A stretch of DNA of 64,000 bases from Medicago truncatula (Eukaryota; Streptophyta; Magnoliopsida; Fabales; Fabaceae). The stretch is taken from positions 41,253,832 through 41,317,831 of the forward strand of contig NC_053046.1 in the NCBI RefSeq assembly GCF_003473485.1. Direction: 5' to 3'. A program made the position numbers and the translations under genes. Under the pieces are notes generated by a model. The model did not search any database. It was not told the origin of the DNA and saw nothing but the letters and a program-made list of their open reading frames with translations. How positions within the stretch are numbered: position 1 is the first letter of the stretch; each line of letters starts with the position of its first letter. This document shows, piece by piece, positions 63,947 through 64,000 of the stretch.

Positions 63947-64000
63947 CTACATCAATTAAGATAAACAAATGAACATATTTAGTATAAGTGACGTGTTAAT

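Overview
This is nuclear DNA of a flowering plant, almost certainly a legume of the Medicago/Trifolium/pea group. The evidence is the AT-rich, intron-rich genes, the plant-specific families (malectin/LRR receptor kinase, plant ILK-type kinase, PTS2 citrate synthase), the plant-type mobile DNA (MULE, hAT, Harbinger and Stowaway-like elements, L1-type LINEs, Ty1/copia fossils) and a tRNA-derived SINE family that I associate with Medicago-type legumes. The species call is inference.

Layout, left to right. (1) 1-9030: a minus-strand gene for a large protein with two Rad18-type (UBZ4) zinc fingers, probably HAPLESS 8-like. It has a tiny first coding exon and a 4.5-kb intron, and runs off the left edge. 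(2) 9500-18300: a gene-poor, repeat-rich stretch with a deletion-derivative MULE, LINE RNase H debris, SINEs, an interleaved inverted repeat, a Stowaway-like MITE, a plant-mobile-domain fragment and a weak candidate spliced small ORF. (3) 18431-25253: a dead cytosolic histidyl-tRNA synthetase gene (minus strand), broken by point lesions and deletions and entered by a hAT element (perfect 8-bp target duplication inside an exon), a doubly truncated LINE with a 680-codon open reverse transcriptase, and a Harbinger-like MITE that itself holds a 5'-truncated LINE. (4) 25612-25985: a Ty1/copia fossil. (5) 26933-33044: an intact 12-exon ankyrin/Raf-like (ILK-type) protein kinase, minus strand. (6) 36663-38264: an intronless NMD3-like 60S export adaptor, minus strand. 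(7) 39937-42604: a three-exon integral membrane protein of unknown function, plus strand. (8) 45539-49942: mitochondrial COQ3 methyltransferase, nine exons, plus strand. (9) 51141-51830: a single-exon AlkB-like dioxygenase, minus strand. (10) 54058-58226: peroxisomal citrate synthase, 13 exons, plus strand. (11) 58620-59630: a Ty1/copia fossil between direct repeats. (12) 59918-63946: the 3' part of an LRR-malectin receptor kinase gene, minus strand, running off the right edge.

The genes are independent housekeeping or signalling genes. I see no operon-like or pathway cluster. COQ3 (ubiquinone, mitochondria) and citrate synthase (peroxisomal fatty-acid respiration) are both metabolic, but nothing in the sequence links them. 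All exon joins given were checked by hand for GT/AG borders and reading phase. Family names come from recalled protein families, not from a search. I did not find a convincing new biological system. The most unusual items are the layered destruction of the HisRS gene, the interleaved inverted repeat near 14 kb, the tail-to-tail SINE pair, and an NMD3 paralogue with an altered C-terminus.
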